From Pseudomonas putida (GTDB lineage: Bacteria > Pseudomonadota > Gammaproteobacteria > Pseudomonadales > Pseudomonadaceae): a stretch of DNA of 64,000 bases. The notes under the pieces were generated by a model that was not told the DNA's origin, did not search any database, and saw nothing but the letters and a program-made list of their open reading frames with translations. This document shows positions 50,014 through 59,749 of the stretch, in pieces (position 1 is the first letter of the stretch; each line of letters begins with the position of its first letter). A program made the translations under genes and the position numbers. The stretch is taken from positions 310,001-374,000 of the forward strand of contig NZ_JANHLK010000001.1 of assembly GCF_028682635.1 (NCBI RefSeq), written 5' to 3'.

Positions 50014-51498
50014 ATGAGCGCCAACGTTGACCTCAACAACCGCCCCGACTACGACCAGGTCCTGCAGGACATTGCCGATTACGTACTGAACTACAAGATC
50101 GACTCCCTGGAAGCCCTCGACACTGCCCGCAACTGCCTGATGGACACCCTCGGCTGCGGCCTCCTGGCCTTGCGTTTTCCCGAGTGCACCAAGCACCTGG
50201 GGCCTATGGTCGAAGGTACCGTCGTGCCGTTCGGCGCCCGCGTGCCTGGCACCAGTTACCGACTCGACCCGGTCAAGGCCGCGTGGGACATCGGCTGCAT
50301 CGTGCGTTGGCTCGACTACAACGACACCTGGCTCGCCGCCGAATGGGGTCATCCGTCGGATAACCTCGGTGGCATCCTCGCCGTGGCTGACCATCTGTCG
50401 CAAAAGCGCCTGGCCAATGGCGAAGCGCCGCTGACCGTGCGCACGGTGCTTGAAGCGATGATCATGGCCCATGAGATCCAGGGCGTGATCGCGTTGGAAA
50501 ACTCGTTCAACCGTGTCGGCCTCGATCACGTCATTCTGGTGAAAGTCGCTTCCACCGCCGTCACCGCCAAGCTCATGGGCGCCAACCGCGAGCAGTTGCT
50601 CTCGGCGTTGTCCCATGCGTTCGCTGACGGCCAGGCTTTGCGAACCTATCGCCATGCACCGAATGCCGGCTCGCGAAAATCCTGGGCGGCGGGGGATGCC
50701 TCCAGCCGAGGTGTGCGCCTGGCGGACATCGCCCTGCGTGGCGAGATGGGCATTCCAGGCGTGTTGAGTGCCAAACAATGGGGTTTTTACGACGTGCTGT
50801 TCAGTCACACCAACAACGACCTGGCGCTCAAGCCGCAAGACCAGCGTGGTTTCAGCTTCTCGCGGCCATACGGCAGTCATGTGATGGAAAACGTGCTGTT
50901 CAAGATCAGTTTTCCCGCCGAGTTCCACGCACAGACGGCCTGTGAGGCTGCGGTGACCCTGCACCCGCTAGTGCGCAATCGCCTGCATGAAATCGACAGG
51001 ATCGTCATCACCACCCAACAATCGGCGATCCGCATCATTTCCAAGGTCGGCCCGCTGGCCAATGCCGCTGACCGCGATCACTGCATCCAGTACATGACCG
51101 CGGTGCCACTGGCGTTCGGCAACCTGGTCGCCGAGTACTACGAAGATGATTTTCACAAGGCGCATCCGATCATCGATGTGCTGCGCGACAAGATGGTCAT
51201 TGTCGAAGATCCGCGCTTCACCCGCGAATACCTGGAGGCCGACAAGCGCTCGATCGCCAATGCCGTCCAGGTGTTTTTCAAGGATGGGTCCAGCACCGAG
51301 AACGTGGTGGTGGAGTATCCGATCGGTCATCGTCGGCGGCGTGCCGAGGGCATTCCATTGTTGGAGGACAAGTTCAGGGCGAACCTGCTGACACGATTCA
51401 CCGGGCAGCGCAGCGAGGAGATTTTTGCGTTGTGCAAGGATCAGCAGAGGCTTGAGGCGACACCGGTTAACCGGTTTGTAGACTTGTTTGTTATCTAG
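50014..51498 (+). CDS. prpD: 2-methylcitrate dehydratase PrpD
   Basis: 494 residues from the ATG at 50014, with AAGGTGAA upstream. MmgE/PrpD family: [112 protein letters not shown]. Iron-sulfur-free dehydratase. Having both AcnD and PrpD in one operon is seen in Pseudomonas; PrpD may serve as an alternative or in later hydration to 2-methylisocitrate. Confidence 0.96.
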   Translation: MSANVDLNNRPDYDQVLQDIADYVLNYKIDSLEALDTARNCLMDTLGCGLLALRFPECTKHLGPMVEGTVVPFGARVPGTSYRLDPVKAAWDIGCIVRWLDYNDTWLAAEWGHPSDNLGGILAVADHLSQKRLANGEAPLTVRTVLEAMIMAHEIQGVIALENSFNRVGLDHVILVKVASTAVTAKLMGANREQLLSALSHAFADGQALRTYRHAPNAGSRKSWAAGDASSRGVRLADIALRGEMGIPGVLSAKQWGFYDVLFSHTNNDLALKPQDQRGFSFSRPYGSHVMENVLFKISFPAEFHAQTACEAAVTLHPLVRNRLHEIDRIVITTQQSAIRIISKVGPLANAADRDHCIQYMTAVPLAFGNLVAEYYEDDFHKAHPIIDVLRDKMVIVEDPRFTREYLEADKRSIANAVQVFFKDGSSTENVVVEYPIGHRRRRAEGIPLLEDKFRANLLTRFTGQRSEEIFALCKDQQRLEATPVNRFVDLFVI

Positions 51499-51517
51499 GA
51501 GACCGCGTCATCGTTCA

Positions 51518-51592
51518 ATCGCCAGCAGGCTGGCTCCCACAATTGATCTGTGTTCACCGCAGATCAACTGTGGGAGCCAGCCTGCTGGCGAT
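51518..51592. repeat. Perfect REP inverted pair after prpD
   Basis: Arms ATCGCCAGCAGGCTGGCTCC(CACA) and its exact complement; inner TTGATCTG/CAGATCAA also pairs, so the whole 75 bases fold as one long hairpin. It lies in the convergent gap to ppsR and can serve both as terminator. Confidence 0.92.
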
Positions 51593-51616
51593 GAGGCCAG
51601 AACAGGCAAAAGAGAA

Positions 51617-52435
51617 CTACTTGAAGCGCCGCTCCACACCTTTCTCCACAAGAATCTTCGCGGAGATCTCTTCCACGGAAAAATGCGTGGAGTTGATGTT
51701 CGGAATATTCTCGCGGCGGAACAGGTTTTCCACCTCGCGGACTTCGAATTCGCACTGGGCGTAACTTGAATAGCGGCTGTTGGGTTTGCGCTCGTTGCGG
51801 ATCGCGGTGAGGCGGTCCGGGTCGATGGTCAGGCCAAACAGCTTGTGCTGGTGGGCACGCAGGGCGCTGGGCAGTTGCAGGCGCTCCATGTCGTCTTCGG
51901 TCAGCGGGTAGTTGGCCGCGCGGATGCCGAATTGCATGGCCATGTACAGGCAGGTCGGGGTCTTGCCGCAGCGCGATACGCCGACCAGGATCAGGTCGGC
52001 CTTGTCGTAGTAATGCGTGCGGGCACCGTCGTCGTTGTCGAGGGCGAAGTTCACCGCCTCGATACGCTCCATGTAATTGGTGTTGGCACCGATGGAGTGG
52101 GATTTGCCCACGGTATAGGAAGAATGCTCGGTCAGTTCCTGTTCAAGGGGCGCCAGGAAGGTCGAGAAAATGTCGATCATGAAACCATTGGAAGTCGCGA
52201 GGATCTCACGGATGTCCTGATTGACGATGGTATCGAAGATAATCGGACGGAAGCCGTCGGTTTCGGCGGCTTTGTTGATTTGTTGTACCATGGCCCGCGC
52301 TTTGTCCACGTTGTCGATGTACGGCCGCGTGACTTTGCTGAAGGTAATGTTTTCGAACTGCGCCAAAAGGCTTTGGCCGAGGGTTTCGGCGGTAATGCCC
52401 GTGCCATCGGAGATAAAGAAAGCAGATCGTTTCAT
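51617..52435 (-). CDS. ppsR: PEP synthase regulatory protein (kinase/pyrophosphorylase, DUF299)
   Basis: 272 residues from the ATG at 52435. Begins [28 protein letters not shown]-loop [30 protein letters not shown] (about 150-180). It phosphorylates and dephosphorylates PpsA on a Thr near the catalytic His using ADP, switching gluconeogenesis. It is divergent from ppsA with a ~175-bp shared promoter region, the conserved arrangement in gamma-proteobacteria. Confidence 0.96.
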   Translation of the reverse strand: MKRSAFFISDGTGITAETLGQSLLAQFENITFSKVTRPYIDNVDKARAMVQQINKAAETDGFRPIIFDTIVNQDIREILATSNGFMIDIFSTFLAPLEQELTEHSSYTVGKSHSIGANTNYMERIEAVNFALDNDDGARTHYYDKADLILVGVSRCGKTPTCLYMAMQFGIRAANYPLTEDDMERLQLPSALRAHQHKLFGLTIDPDRLTAIRNERKPNSRYSSYAQCEFEVREVENLFRRENIPNINSTHFSVEEISAKILVEKGVERRFK

Positions 52436-52609
52436 TTGCACCTTGGGCCTTAAGCTAGTGACGAATCTTGGATATGATAGGCGCGATTTGCCGGCCGCCA
52501 ATGGCCCGCATTCTCACTTATTTTCCAGGTCCAGGCCATACAACTGGCAAACGCTCCTTTGAGCCGCCGGTTTCTGAGCTTTTCCAACACAGTTAGTGGA
52601 GAGATCACC

Positions 52610-54985
52610 TTGGTAGAGTACGTAGTTTCCCTCGACAAGCTCGGCAAAGACGACGTTGAGCACGTGGGGGGCAAGAACGCATCCCTGGGCGAGATGATCA
52701 GCAATCTTGCGGGTGCCGGTGTATCGGTGCCCGGTGGCTTCGCCACGACCGCTCAGGCATATCGTGATTTCCTCGAACTGAGCGGCCTGAACGATCAGAT
52801 CCATGCCGCCCTCGACGCCCTGGACGTCGACGATGTCAATGCCTTGGCCAAGACCGGTGCCCAGATCCGCCAATGGATCATGGAAGCCGAGTTCCCGGAA
52901 AAACTGAATGCCGAAATCCGCACCGCGTTCGCCACGCTGTCCGCCGGCAACCCTGACATGGCCGTGGCCGTGCGCTCTTCCGCTACCGCCGAAGACCTGC
53001 CGGATGCTTCCTTCGCCGGCCAGCAGGAAACCTTCCTGAACATCCGTGGCGTCGAAAACGTCATTCGCGCCGCCAAAGAGGTGTTCGCTTCCCTGTTCAA
53101 CGACCGCGCCATTTCCTACCGCGTGCACCAGGGCTTCGACCACAAGCTGGTCGCCCTGTCGGCCGGTGTGCAGCGCATGGTCCGCTCCGAAACCGGCACT
53201 GCCGGTGTGATGTTCACCCTCGACACCGAGTCGGGTTTCCGTGACGTGGTGTTCATTACCGGCGCCTACGGCCTGGGTGAAACCGTCGTACAAGGCGCGG
53301 TGAACCCGGATGAGTTCTACGTCCACAAAGGCACGCTGGCCGCCGGTCGCCCTGCGATCCTGCGCCGCAACCTGGGCAGCAAAGCCATCAAGATGATCTA
53401 CGGCGACGAAGCCAAGGCCGGTCGTTCGGTCAAGACCGTCGACGTCGACAAGGCCGAACGCGCGCGTTTCTGCCTGACCGACGCCGAAGTCAGCGAGTTG
53501 GCCAAGCAGGCGATGATCATCGAGAAGCACTACAAGTGCCCGATGGACATCGAATGGGCCAAGGACGGTGACGACGGCAAGCTGTACATCGTGCAGGCCC
53601 GTCCGGAAACCGTGAAGAGCCGCACCCAGGCCAACGTCATGGAACGTTACCTGTTGAAAGAGACCGGCACCGTGCTGGTCGAAGGCCGTGCCATTGGCCA
53701 GCGCATCGGCGCCGGCAAGGTCCGCATCATCAAGGACGTGTCCGAGATGGACAAGGTCCAGCCAGGCGACGTACTGGTGTCCGACATGACCGACCCGGAC
53801 TGGGAACCGGTCATGAAGCGCGCCAGCGCCATCGTCACCAACCGTGGCGGCCGTACCTGCCACGCGGCGATCATCGCCCGTGAGCTGGGCATCCCGGCCG
53901 TGGTCGGTTGCGGCAACGCCACCCAGCTGTTGAAAGACGGCCAGGGCGTGACCGTTTCCTGCGCTGAAGGCGACACAGGTTTCATCTTCGAAGGCGAACT
54001 GGGCTTCGACATCAAGAAGAACTCCGTGGACGCCATGCCGGACCTGCCGTTCAAGATCATGATGAACGTCGGCAACCCGGACCGCGCCTTCGACTTCGCC
54101 CAGCTGCCGAACGCCGGTGTGGGCCTGGCCCGCCTGGAATTCATCATCAACCGCATGATTGGTGTGCACCCCAAAGCGCTGTTGAACTACGACGGTCTGC
54201 CGCAGGACATCAAGGAAAGCGTCGACAAGCGCATCGCCGGTTACAACGATCCGGTCGACTTCTACGTCGACAAGCTGGTCGAGGGCATCAGCACCCTGGC
54301 TGCAGCGTTCACGCCGAAAAAGGTCATCGTGCGCCTGTCGGACTTCAAGTCCAACGAATACGCCAACCTGATCGGCGGCAAGCTCTACGAGCCGGAAGAA
54401 GAAAACCCGATGCTGGGCTTCCGCGGCGCTTCGCGTTACATCAGCGAATCGTTCCGTGACTGCTTCGAACTCGAGTGCCGTGCCCTCAAGCGCGTGCGCA
54501 ACGAGATGGGCCTGACCAACGTCGAAATCATGGTGCCGTTCGTCCGTACCCTGGGCGAAGCCAGCCAGGTGATCGATCTGCTGGCCGAAAACGGCCTGGC
54601 CCGTGGCGACAACGGTCTGCGCATCATCATGATGTGCGAACTGCCGTCCAACGCGATCCTGGCGGAAGAGTTCCTCGAGTTCTTCGACGGCTTCTCCATC
54701 GGCTCCAACGACCTGACCCAGCTGACACTGGGCCTGGACCGTGACTCCGGGATCATCGCGCACCTGTTCGATGAGCGTAACCCGGCGGTCAAGAAGCTGC
54801 TGGCCAACGCCATTGCCGCCTGCAACAAGGCTGGCAAGTACATCGGCATCTGCGGCCAGGGTCCTTCGGACCACCCGGACCTGGCCAAGTGGCTGATGGA
54901 GCAGGGCATCGAAAGCGTTTCGTTGAACCCCGATTCCGTACTGGAAACCTGGTTCTTCCTGGCTGAGGGTCAGGCGCAGGCCTGA
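52610..54985 (+). CDS. ppsA: Phosphoenolpyruvate synthase
   Basis: 791 residues from a TTG start at 52610 (GGAGAG upstream), which gives the expected N-terminus (M)[29 protein letters not shown]; the in-frame ATG at 52559 has no site. N-terminal ATP-binding domain ([26 protein letters not shown]), swivelling His domain with [22 protein letters not shown] (phospho-His, with the Thr target of PpsR two residues before it), C-terminal PEP-binding barrel ending [21 protein letters not shown]. It makes PEP from pyruvate, fitting growth on propionate and other gluconeogenic sources. Confidence 0.97.
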   Translation: MVEYVVSLDKLGKDDVEHVGGKNASLGEMISNLAGAGVSVPGGFATTAQAYRDFLELSGLNDQIHAALDALDVDDVNALAKTGAQIRQWIMEAEFPEKLNAEIRTAFATLSAGNPDMAVAVRSSATAEDLPDASFAGQQETFLNIRGVENVIRAAKEVFASLFNDRAISYRVHQGFDHKLVALSAGVQRMVRSETGTAGVMFTLDTESGFRDVVFITGAYGLGETVVQGAVNPDEFYVHKGTLAAGRPAILRRNLGSKAIKMIYGDEAKAGRSVKTVDVDKAERARFCLTDAEVSELAKQAMIIEKHYKCPMDIEWAKDGDDGKLYIVQARPETVKSRTQANVMERYLLKETGTVLVEGRAIGQRIGAGKVRIIKDVSEMDKVQPGDVLVSDMTDPDWEPVMKRASAIVTNRGGRTCHAAIIARELGIPAVVGCGNATQLLKDGQGVTVSCAEGDTGFIFEGELGFDIKKNSVDAMPDLPFKIMMNVGNPDRAFDFAQLPNAGVGLARLEFIINRMIGVHPKALLNYDGLPQDIKESVDKRIAGYNDPVDFYVDKLVEGISTLAAAFTPKKVIVRLSDFKSNEYANLIGGKLYEPEEENPMLGFRGASRYISESFRDCFELECRALKRVRNEMGLTNVEIMVPFVRTLGEASQVIDLLAENGLARGDNGLRIIMMCELPSNAILAEEFLEFFDGFSIGSNDLTQLTLGLDRDSGIIAHLFDERNPAVKKLLANAIAACNKAGKYIGICGQGPSDHPDLAKWLMEQGIESVSLNPDSVLETWFFLAEGQAQA

Positions 54986-55010
54986 TCCGGTGTGAACGGG
55001 CCGCTCTCTC

Positions 55011-55110
55011 TGTAGGAGCGAGCTCGCTCGCGATGGACGTCAACGATGACGCGTTTATCCTGGATAAACGCGTTGTCCTGAAGTTCTTCGCGAGCAAGCT
55101 CGCTCCTACA
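55011..55110. repeat. Inverted REP pair
   Basis: Arms TGTAGGAGCGAGCTCGCTCG and CGAGCAAGCTCGCTCCTACA; the middle holds AACGCG...TTTATCC/GGATAAA. Confidence 0.9.
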
Positions 55111-55141
55111 GGGGGGGGCGGTCTGTTTTGAGATTTCAAGT

Positions 55142-55173
55142 AGGGCGGGCTCCTCCGGATGCCGCCCTTTTTT
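55142..55173 (+). terminator. Terminator of ppsA
   Basis: AGGGCGG - 13-base loop - CCGCCCTTTTTTG. The ATG at 55159 lies inside this hairpin, which argues against it as the start of the next gene. Confidence 0.8.
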
Positions 55174-55185
55174 GTGCAAGAGATT

Positions 55186-56175
55186 ATGCAAAGCAGCAGC
55201 AACCTGTTTCCTGTCGCCCTGATCAGCGCCGAGCGGCGCGGCGATCTGAGCGAAGATGTCTACCGGCTGAAACCCGGTAACAGCCCCGACGGCACCGTAG
55301 AGCTGGCGGTGACGCGCCTCGGCATGGCTGATGAACCGGCGTCCCGTGGCGTGCCGGTGATCCTGTTGCACGGCAGTTTTTCCAATCGACGTTTCTGGTT
55401 CTCCCCCAAGGGGCTGGGCCTGGGCGCCTATCTGACGCGCCTGGGGTTCGATGTCTGGATCGCGGAAATGCGCGGTCACGGCCTGTCCCAGCGCAACCAG
55501 AACTATCGCAAGAACCGTGTTGCCGACTACGCGCGATACGATCTGCCCGCCATTGGCGCCTTCGTGCGCGAGCAGAGCGGCCAGGTCCCGCACTGGATCG
55601 GCCATTCGCTGGGCGGCATTACCCTGGCGGCCGCGCTGGGGGGTGAATACATTGGCGAACCCGTGGTCGCTTCCGCGGCGTTTTTTGGCACGCAAGTCAG
55701 CCGCACCTACTGGCCGCTGAAGATTCCACCGGTGGAATGGAGCGGTCGTTTCATCCTCAAGCGCTTTGCCCAGCTGTCCGGTTCACGGCTCAAGCGTGGC
55801 CCGGAGGACGAGCCGATCGGCCTGGCCCTGGAAAGCATGCGCTGGTACGGTCTGTTCGGGCGCTTTGGCGACGCCGACAAGGACTGGTGGGCGGGGCTGG
55901 CCGAGGTCAAGGTGCCAGTGCTGGCGGTGAGTGCCGCCGGCGATCATCAGGACCCGGCCTGGGCGTGTCGCAAGTTGTTTGATCAGTTGGGTTCCGAGCA
56001 CAAGCAATTTATCAACCTGGGACGCGAGCAGGGTTTTGCCGATAATTTCGGTCATGTGGAAATGTTGGTCAGCAAGGCCGCCCAGGCTGAAGTCTGGCCC
56101 CTGGTAGCGCGCTGGTTGACGGATCAGCACAGGCCATTGCTCGGTGATCAAGCGGATTTGGCCGCGGCGATCTAA
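55186..56175 (+). CDS. Alpha/beta hydrolase (esterase/lipase-like)
   Basis: 329 residues from the ATG at 55186. VILLHGSFSNRRFWFSPKGLGLGAYLTRLGFDVWIAEMRGHGLS (oxyanion-hole HG region), nucleophile elbow HWIGHSLGGITLAAALGG (Ser), Asp in LAVSAAGDHQDP and His in NFGHVEMLVS complete the triad. It lies between ppsA and rraA as in other Pseudomonas. Substrate unknown. Confidence 0.9.
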   Translation: MQSSSNLFPVALISAERRGDLSEDVYRLKPGNSPDGTVELAVTRLGMADEPASRGVPVILLHGSFSNRRFWFSPKGLGLGAYLTRLGFDVWIAEMRGHGLSQRNQNYRKNRVADYARYDLPAIGAFVREQSGQVPHWIGHSLGGITLAAALGGEYIGEPVVASAAFFGTQVSRTYWPLKIPPVEWSGRFILKRFAQLSGSRLKRGPEDEPIGLALESMRWYGLFGRFGDADKDWWAGLAEVKVPVLAVSAAGDHQDPAWACRKLFDQLGSEHKQFINLGREQGFADNFGHVEMLVSKAAQAEVWPLVARWLTDQHRPLLGDQADLAAAI

Positions 56176-56312
56176 GCTGGACGCTCTATCAAGGGCATTT
56201 CGCTCTGGTCGGCATGCGGCTAAGATATGACGCATTGAGCTGTTCCGGTCATTTTCCGTGACTGAATCAGTAGTGATGTTCGTGCTTTCTTCCTCATTAC
56301 AGGAGTTTCTCG

Positions 56313-56804
56313 ATGAACCATTACCTCACGCCTGACCTGTGCGACGCCTATCCGGAGCTGGTGCAGGTGTTGGAACCGATGTTCAGCAATTTCGGTGGCC
56401 GGGATTCCTTCGGCGGCGAGATCGTGACCATCAAGTGCTTCGAAGACAACTCGCTGGTCAAGGAACAAGCCGAACTCAAGGGTAATGGCAAGGTGCTGGT
56501 AGTCGATGGCGGTGGCTCCCTGCGCCGTGCATTGCTGGGCGACATGATCGCCGAGAAAGCCGCGAAAAACGGCTGGGAAGGGCTGGTGATCTACGGTTGC
56601 ATCCGCGATGTCGACGTCATCGCGCAAACCGACCTGGGGGTCCAGGCATTGGCCAGCCACCCGATGAAGACCGACAAGCGCGGCATTGGCGACCTGAACG
56701 TTGCCGTGACCTTCGCCGGCGTGACCTTCCATCCTGGCCACTACATCTATGCGGACAACAACGGCGTGATCGTCTCGCCCAGCCCGCTGAAGATGCCTGA
56801 GTAA
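56313..56804 (+). CDS. rraA: RraA family protein (RNase E activity regulator / HMG aldolase-like)
   Basis: 163 residues. [77 protein letters not shown] carries the RraA core; G-x(20)-R-x-D-V is present (GCIRDVDVI), which in related proteins binds the metal of 4-hydroxy-4-methyl-2-oxoglutarate aldolase. Both annotations are used for it. CAGGAG lies eight bases before the ATG. It probably starts the cluster with cmaX. Confidence 0.93.
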   Translation: MNHYLTPDLCDAYPELVQVLEPMFSNFGGRDSFGGEIVTIKCFEDNSLVKEQAELKGNGKVLVVDGGGSLRRALLGDMIAEKAAKNGWEGLVIYGCIRDVDVIAQTDLGVQALASHPMKTDKRGIGDLNVAVTFAGVTFHPGHYIYADNNGVIVSPSPLKMPE

Positions 56805-56826
56805 TTTTTTGAGCCAAGGAATGCGG

Positions 56827-57822
56827 ATGTTCGAGGAAGAAAACGCGCAATGGGGGCTGGTACATGCCCTGGTGTTGGACGGTAAAGGCGGTGCGCGTTC
56901 GATAGCCCGGACAGAACTCGACGAATTGCAGCTGCAGGCTCACGAAAGCCTGTGGCTGCACTGGGATCGCAGTCACCCGCAGACCCAGACCTGGCTGCGC
57001 AAGTCCAGTGGCCTGAGTGAGTTCAGCTGCGACCTCTTGCTGGAAGAAAACACCCGCCCGCGCCTTCTCGCGCTTTCGGACAGCGAACTGCTGCTGTTTT
57101 TACGCGGGGTCAACCTCAATCCGGGGGCCGAGCCTGAAGACATGGTGTCGGTGCGGATCTTCGCCTCCGCCCAGCGGGTGATTTCCCTGCGCTTGCGTCC
57201 GTTGCGCGCCACCGAAGAACTGCTGGTGCAGCTGGAGGAGGGCAAGGGGCCGAAAACCGCCTCCGAACTCATTCTCTACATGGCCCAGTACCTCACCAAC
57301 AAGGTGCAGGACTTGGTCAGCTGCCTCTCGGAAGTGGTCGATGAGGAAGAAGAAAAGCTGGATTCCGACGAACGGTACACGCCCGAGCACGGCGCCGTTT
57401 TACAGATCCGTCGCCGAGCCGCTGCGTTGAAGCGCTTTCTCGCTCCGCAACGGGACATTTTTGGTCAACTGACGCGGATCAAGCTGCCCTGGTTCGTCGA
57501 GGACGACGGCGATTACTGGAACGAATTGAACAACAGCCTGACCCGCTATCTGGAAGAGCTTGAATTGACGCGGGAGCGGGTGGGGCTGGTCCTGGAGGCT
57601 GAAGACCGACGATTGAGCGTGCGCATGAACCGCACGATGTATCGCTTCGGCATCATCACCGGGATATTTTTGCCGATGAGTTTTCTGACCGGTCTTCTGG
57701 GGATCAACGTCGGAGGCATTCCATTTTCGGAGAGCCCCTATGGCTTCCTCGTCGCCTGCCTGCTGATGATCTCGGTGGCGCTTGGGCAGTGGTGGTTATT
57801 CCGACGTTTGCGCTGGGTTTGA
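56827..57822 (+). CDS. cmaX: CorA-like transporter CmaX
   Basis: 331 residues from the ATG at 56827 (AAGGA seven bases upstream). ZntB/CorA layout: N-terminal alpha/beta domain (LWLHWDRSHPQTQTWLRKSSGL), long helix, and two C-terminal membrane segments. The GMN loop is replaced by GIN (SFLTGLLGINVGGIPF), as in ZntB-type members. It lies directly upstream of crfX-cmpX-sigX-oprF, the position and product of cmaX in P. aeruginosa (CorA-like protein, mechanosensing/envelope stress group). Confidence 0.9.
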   Translation: MFEEENAQWGLVHALVLDGKGGARSIARTELDELQLQAHESLWLHWDRSHPQTQTWLRKSSGLSEFSCDLLLEENTRPRLLALSDSELLLFLRGVNLNPGAEPEDMVSVRIFASAQRVISLRLRPLRATEELLVQLEEGKGPKTASELILYMAQYLTNKVQDLVSCLSEVVDEEEEKLDSDERYTPEHGAVLQIRRRAAALKRFLAPQRDIFGQLTRIKLPWFVEDDGDYWNELNNSLTRYLEELELTRERVGLVLEAEDRRLSVRMNRTMYRFGIITGIFLPMSFLTGLLGINVGGIPFSESPYGFLVACLLMISVALGQWWLFRRLRWV

Positions 57823-57885
57823 AAATGCGCCATGTGACCCGGGCAAATTTGACCGCGTCTTTCACAGACATCACGAGAGGTGCGT

Positions 57886-58134
57886 ATGCACGATCCGTTT
57901 GAACAGTCTTTGCGTGACATGCTCAATGCATCACCGTCTACCCGGGACGACGATGCGTGCCTGGGACGTGTCCTGAAAACCGCCAATCGCCAGGTTGGCG
58001 CCGGTGATTTGTTCAGCCTGCTGGGCCGCTGGCTGCCCGCCTTGATGATCGCTCTCAATAACGGCTCGGCCCATGTCACGCCGGTCTCCCGACTTCGTAA
58101 ACCTACCGCTCGCACTGCTGATAAGGCTGATTGA
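57886..58134 (+). CDS. crfX: Small protein CrfX
   Basis: 82 residues from the ATG at 57886 (GAGAGGTG upstream). HDPFEQSLRDMLNASPSTRD and a hydrophobic middle GDLFSLLGRWLPALMIALNNGSA, then a basic tail. It sits between cmaX and cmpX, three bases from the latter. The position and length match CrfX of the SigX cluster; the molecular function is not established. Confidence 0.85.
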   Translation: MHDPFEQSLRDMLNASPSTRDDDACLGRVLKTANRQVGAGDLFSLLGRWLPALMIALNNGSAHVTPVSRLRKPTARTADKAD

Positions 58135-58136
58135 AT

Positions 58137-58961
58137 ATGGAACTTGATCTCTGGACACAGAGCCTCGTCACTGCAATGACTGCGTTATGGACCAAGGTCG
58201 CGAACTTCATTCCGAACCTGTTTGGCGCACTGGTTGTGCTCCTGCTAGGGTTTGTCGTGGCCAAGCTGCTGGACACCCTGCTGTCCAAATTGCTCGCCAA
58301 ACTGGGTCTGGATCGCCTGATGGGCGGTACCGGTTTGACCAAGTTGATGTCCCGCGCCGGGCTTCAAGTCCCCATCTCGACGCTGATCGGCAAAATCGTC
58401 TATTGGTTCGTTCTGCTTATTTTTCTGGTTTCTGCCGCAGAATCCCTTGGACTTGAGAGAGTTTCAGCTACGCTGGATATGCTTGCGTTGTATTTGCCGA
58501 AAGTATTTGGCGCGGCGCTGGTGCTGTTGGTGGGGGTCCTGCTGGCGCAACTGGCCAATGGCCTGGTGCGCGGTGCGGCAGAAGGCGTAGGACTGGACTA
58601 CGCTTCCGGACTTGGGAGAATTGCCCAGGGCCTGGTGATCATCATCAGTATCTCGGTCGCGATCAGTCAGTTGGAGGTCAAGACTGACCTGCTCAACCAC
58701 GTGATCGTGATCGTATTGATAACCGTTGGTCTGGCGGTTGCGCTGGCCATGGGGCTGGGAAGCCGGGAAATTGCCGGTCAGATTCTTGCGGGAATCTATG
58801 TGCGTGAGTTGTACCAGGTTGGGCAACAAGTGCGAGTTGGAGAGGTCGAAGGGCAGATCGAAGAGATCGGCACGGTTAAAACCACATTGCTGACCGATGA
58901 GGGTGAGCTAGTCTCTCTTTCCAATCGGATCCTCCTCGAGCAGCATGTGAGTAGCCGCTAA
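58137..58961 (+). CDS. cmpX: CmpX, small mechanosensitive-type (MscS-like) membrane protein
   Basis: 274 residues, starting three bases after crfX. Several membrane helices (VANFIPNLFGALVVLLLGFVVAKLLDTLLSKLL; IVYWFVLLIFLVSAAESLGL; LYLPKVFGAALVLLVGVLLAQLANGL; HVIVIVLITVGLAVALAMGLGSRE), then a short MscS-type beta domain (LYQVGQQVRVGEVEGQIEEIGTVKTTLLTDEGELVSLSNRIL). It belongs to the 'conserved TM helix' channel family. In Pseudomonas CmpX influences SigX activity. Confidence 0.92.
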   Translation: MELDLWTQSLVTAMTALWTKVANFIPNLFGALVVLLLGFVVAKLLDTLLSKLLAKLGLDRLMGGTGLTKLMSRAGLQVPISTLIGKIVYWFVLLIFLVSAAESLGLERVSATLDMLALYLPKVFGAALVLLVGVLLAQLANGLVRGAAEGVGLDYASGLGRIAQGLVIIISISVAISQLEVKTDLLNHVIVIVLITVGLAVALAMGLGSREIAGQILAGIYVRELYQVGQQVRVGEVEGQIEEIGTVKTTLLTDEGELVSLSNRILLEQHVSSR

Positions 58962-59051
58962 CCCGGCAAACCCTGCTAATGTATGCCGCCGTAAAATGCC
59001 GCCTGATGCTGGCTGCGGCGGACATTGACCTGACTGTCGGCACGACTTGTT

Positions 59052-59642
59052 TTGAATAAAGCCCAATCGCTATCCATGCGCTACGACCCCCGCGAGCTCT
59101 CTGATGAGGAGTTGGTCGCGCGCTCGCATACCGAGCTGTTTCACGTGACGCGCGCTTATGAAGAACTGATGCGGCGTTACCAACGAACATTATTTAACGT
59201 CTGTGCAAGGTATCTCGGGAACGATCGCGACGCTGATGATGTCTGTCAGGAGGTCATGTTGAAGGTGCTGTATGGCCTGAAGAACTTCGAGGGCAAATCG
59301 AAGTTCAAGACATGGCTATATAGCATCACGTACAACGAGTGCATTACGCAGTATCGAAAGGAAAGGCGAAAGCGTCGATTGATGGACGCATTGAGTCTTG
59401 ACCCCCTCGAGGAAGCGTCCGAAGAAAAGGCGCCGAAACCCGAGGAGAAGGGTGGACTTGATCGTTGGTTAGTGTATGTGAACCCGATTGACCGCGAAAT
59501 TTTGGTGCTACGATTTGTCGCAGAGCTGGAGTTTCAGGAGATCGCAGACATCATGCACATGGGCTTGAGCGCAACAAAAATGCGGTACAAACGCGCTCTA
59601 GATAAATTGCGTGAGAAATTTGCAGGCATTGCTGAAACTTAG
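59052..59642 (+). CDS. sigX: ECF sigma factor SigX
   Basis: 196 residues from a TTG at 59052, which gives (M)NKAQSLSMRYDPRELSDEELVARSHTELFHVTRAYEELMRRYQ; an ATG eight codons later is a shorter option. Region 2 (RYLGNDRDADDVCQEVMLKVLYGLKNFEGKSKFKTWLYSITYNECITQYRKE) and region 4 (DREILVLRFVAELEFQEIADIMHMGLSATKMRYKRALDKLRE) are clear. It controls oprF, membrane fatty-acid composition and envelope stress. No anti-sigma gene is adjacent. Confidence 0.96.
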   Translation: MNKAQSLSMRYDPRELSDEELVARSHTELFHVTRAYEELMRRYQRTLFNVCARYLGNDRDADDVCQEVMLKVLYGLKNFEGKSKFKTWLYSITYNECITQYRKERRKRRLMDALSLDPLEEASEEKAPKPEEKGGLDRWLVYVNPIDREILVLRFVAELEFQEIADIMHMGLSATKMRYKRALDKLREKFAGIAET

Positions 59643-59669
59643 TTCAGCGCAAATATCTCTTACGTGTAG

Positions 59670-59689
59670 GCAAGTTCTGATAGACTTGC
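59670..59689 (+). promoter_or_regulatory. Hairpin in sigX-oprF gap
   Basis: GCAAGT - 8 bases - ACTTGC. No T-run; it may be a partial terminator or processing site upstream of oprF. The 107-bp gap also contains the oprF promoter region and the GGGG site before its ATG. Confidence 0.5.
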
Positions 59690-59749
59690 TGCCGAGTTGT
59701 CCCCCGGTTTGCGGGACTGCTTCACAATCACCAGATGGGGATTTAACGG

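Noticed and set aside
52514..54874. 786-codon minus-strand frame opposite ppsA
   Set aside because: A consequence of high GC at third positions of ppsA; His/Gln/Asp/Val-rich with no motif.
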